From positions 1 to 6,743 of the forward strand of contig JAAZCR010000314.1 of NCBI GenBank assembly GCA_012513195.1: 6,743 nucleotides of DNA, given 5' to 3'. Position numbers and translations under genes: made by a program. Source of the stretch: Bacilli bacterium (GTDB taxonomy: Bacteria > Bacillota_I > Bacilli_A > Haloplasmatales > Haloplasmataceae). Below, piece after piece: positions 6,657 through 6,743 of this stretch. Numbering within the stretch: position 1 is the first letter of the stretch; the number at the start of each line of letters is the position of its first letter. The notes below the pieces were generated by a model that was not told where the DNA came from, searched no databases, and was given only the letters and a program-made list of their open reading frames with translations.

Positions 6657-6743
6657 TTATGCTGATAAAAGATGGTTTCTGTATTGTACAGGAGCCATCT
6701 TTTTTAGTCTCCATTGATAACGCTGATTATTATAATAATACAT
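6657..6743 (-). CDS. IS3-family transposase OrfB, C-terminal end (partial)
   Basis: Read on the - strand from 6743, the frame gives 28 residues and ends at TAA (6659-6657), followed by a second TAA. The residues include YYYNNQRYQWRLKKMAPVQY, then RNHLLSA. This matches the usual end of IS150-like OrfB proteins, in which the YYNxxRxQ..L..L.PxQYR segment follows the last part of the DDE (rve-type) integrase domain. The DDE residues lie beyond the window, so activity cannot be judged. Its single Trp is TGG. In this window the first in-frame ATG on the - strand is internal to the protein and not a true start. Confidence 0.88.
   Translation of the reverse strand: MYYYNNQRYQWRLKKMAPVQYRNHLLSA
6667..6705. 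terminator. 17-bp hairpin with U-run inside the transposase 3' end, terminator-like in both directions
   Basis: The arm 6667-6683 pairs with 6687-6703 around a TTG loop. All 17 positions pair, two of them as G-T (6676/6694 and 6678/6692). On the + strand the stem ends in six T (6700-6705), as in a Rho-independent terminator; on the - strand the stem is followed by four T. It would stop transcripts coming from hemW before they run antisense into the transposase, and might end the transposase mRNA. It lies within codons for KKMAPVQYRNHL, so part of the symmetry could come from coding constraint. Confidence 0.6.

Larger units (their letters stand above)
6603..6743 (-). mobile_element. IS3-family (IS150-like) insertion sequence, transposase-3' end only
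   Basis: The end of the transposase gene (6657-6743, - strand) and the adjoining terminal sequence identify an IS3-family element that continues past the window. The terminus probably starts at TGAACTTACACC (6603), since IS150-type ends begin with TG and share the pattern TGxACT..CACC..GTxGAC, as I recall it. A second possible TG start is at 6615 (TGTAAAGTAGACA). The transposase reads toward hemW, so this is the right-hand end of the element. Its other end, the orfA/orfB frameshift region and the target duplication lie outside the window. Confidence 0.8.

Noticed and set aside
6714..6736. Promoter-like TTGATA ... TATAAT on the + strand
   Set aside because: The spacing is only 11 nt, far from the usual 17, and the bases are codons for the transposase end (YYYNNQRYQW).

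Overview
The window is an AT-rich stretch of bacterial chromosome carrying one tightly packed, co-directional run of genes on the + strand: the tail of mutS, then mutL, miaA, a PlsC-type acyltransferase, a GltS-like transporter and hemW. An insertion sequence on the opposite strand follows at the right edge. The low GC, lysine- and asparagine-rich proteins, strong Shine-Dalgarno sites and B. subtilis-like MutL endonuclease motifs point to the low-GC Bacillota or a related wall-less lineage that keeps mismatch repair (Acholeplasma, Izemoplasma or Erysipelotrichia-like). I cannot fix the genus. All 15 Trp codons seen are TGG, so a Mycoplasma-type code (TGA = Trp) is not supported.

Layout: 1-138 is the MutS C-terminus; 148-1956 is MutL in one frame with a TGA at codon 432; 1969-2868 is MiaA; 2873-4057 is a PlsC-family acyltransferase with a zinc ribbon and an extra C-terminal domain, starting at TTG; 4057-5469 is a GltS/ESS-family carrier; 5478-6587 is HemW. 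Gaps within the run are -1 to 12 nt, with no promoter or terminator between genes, so this looks like one transcription unit entered from upstream of mutS. About 15 nt after hemW an IS3-family (IS150-like) element begins; its transposase is on the - strand and only its 3' end lies in the window. No stretch over 300 bases lacks a gene.

MutS and MutL form the mismatch repair pair. MiaA modifies tRNA and follows mutL in many bacteria. The acyltransferase, glutamate-type carrier and HemW serve membrane lipid, transport and haem handling, and have no obvious mechanistic link to repair.

Two points stand out. First, the in-frame TGA separates the MutL ATPase half from an otherwise intact endonuclease/dimerisation half, at a site where relatives carry Gly: a recent nonsense mutation, a sequence error, or readthrough/recoding. 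Second, the IS appears to have landed in the terminator hairpin of hemW, and its own transposase 3' end encodes a 17-bp hairpin that could act as a terminator.
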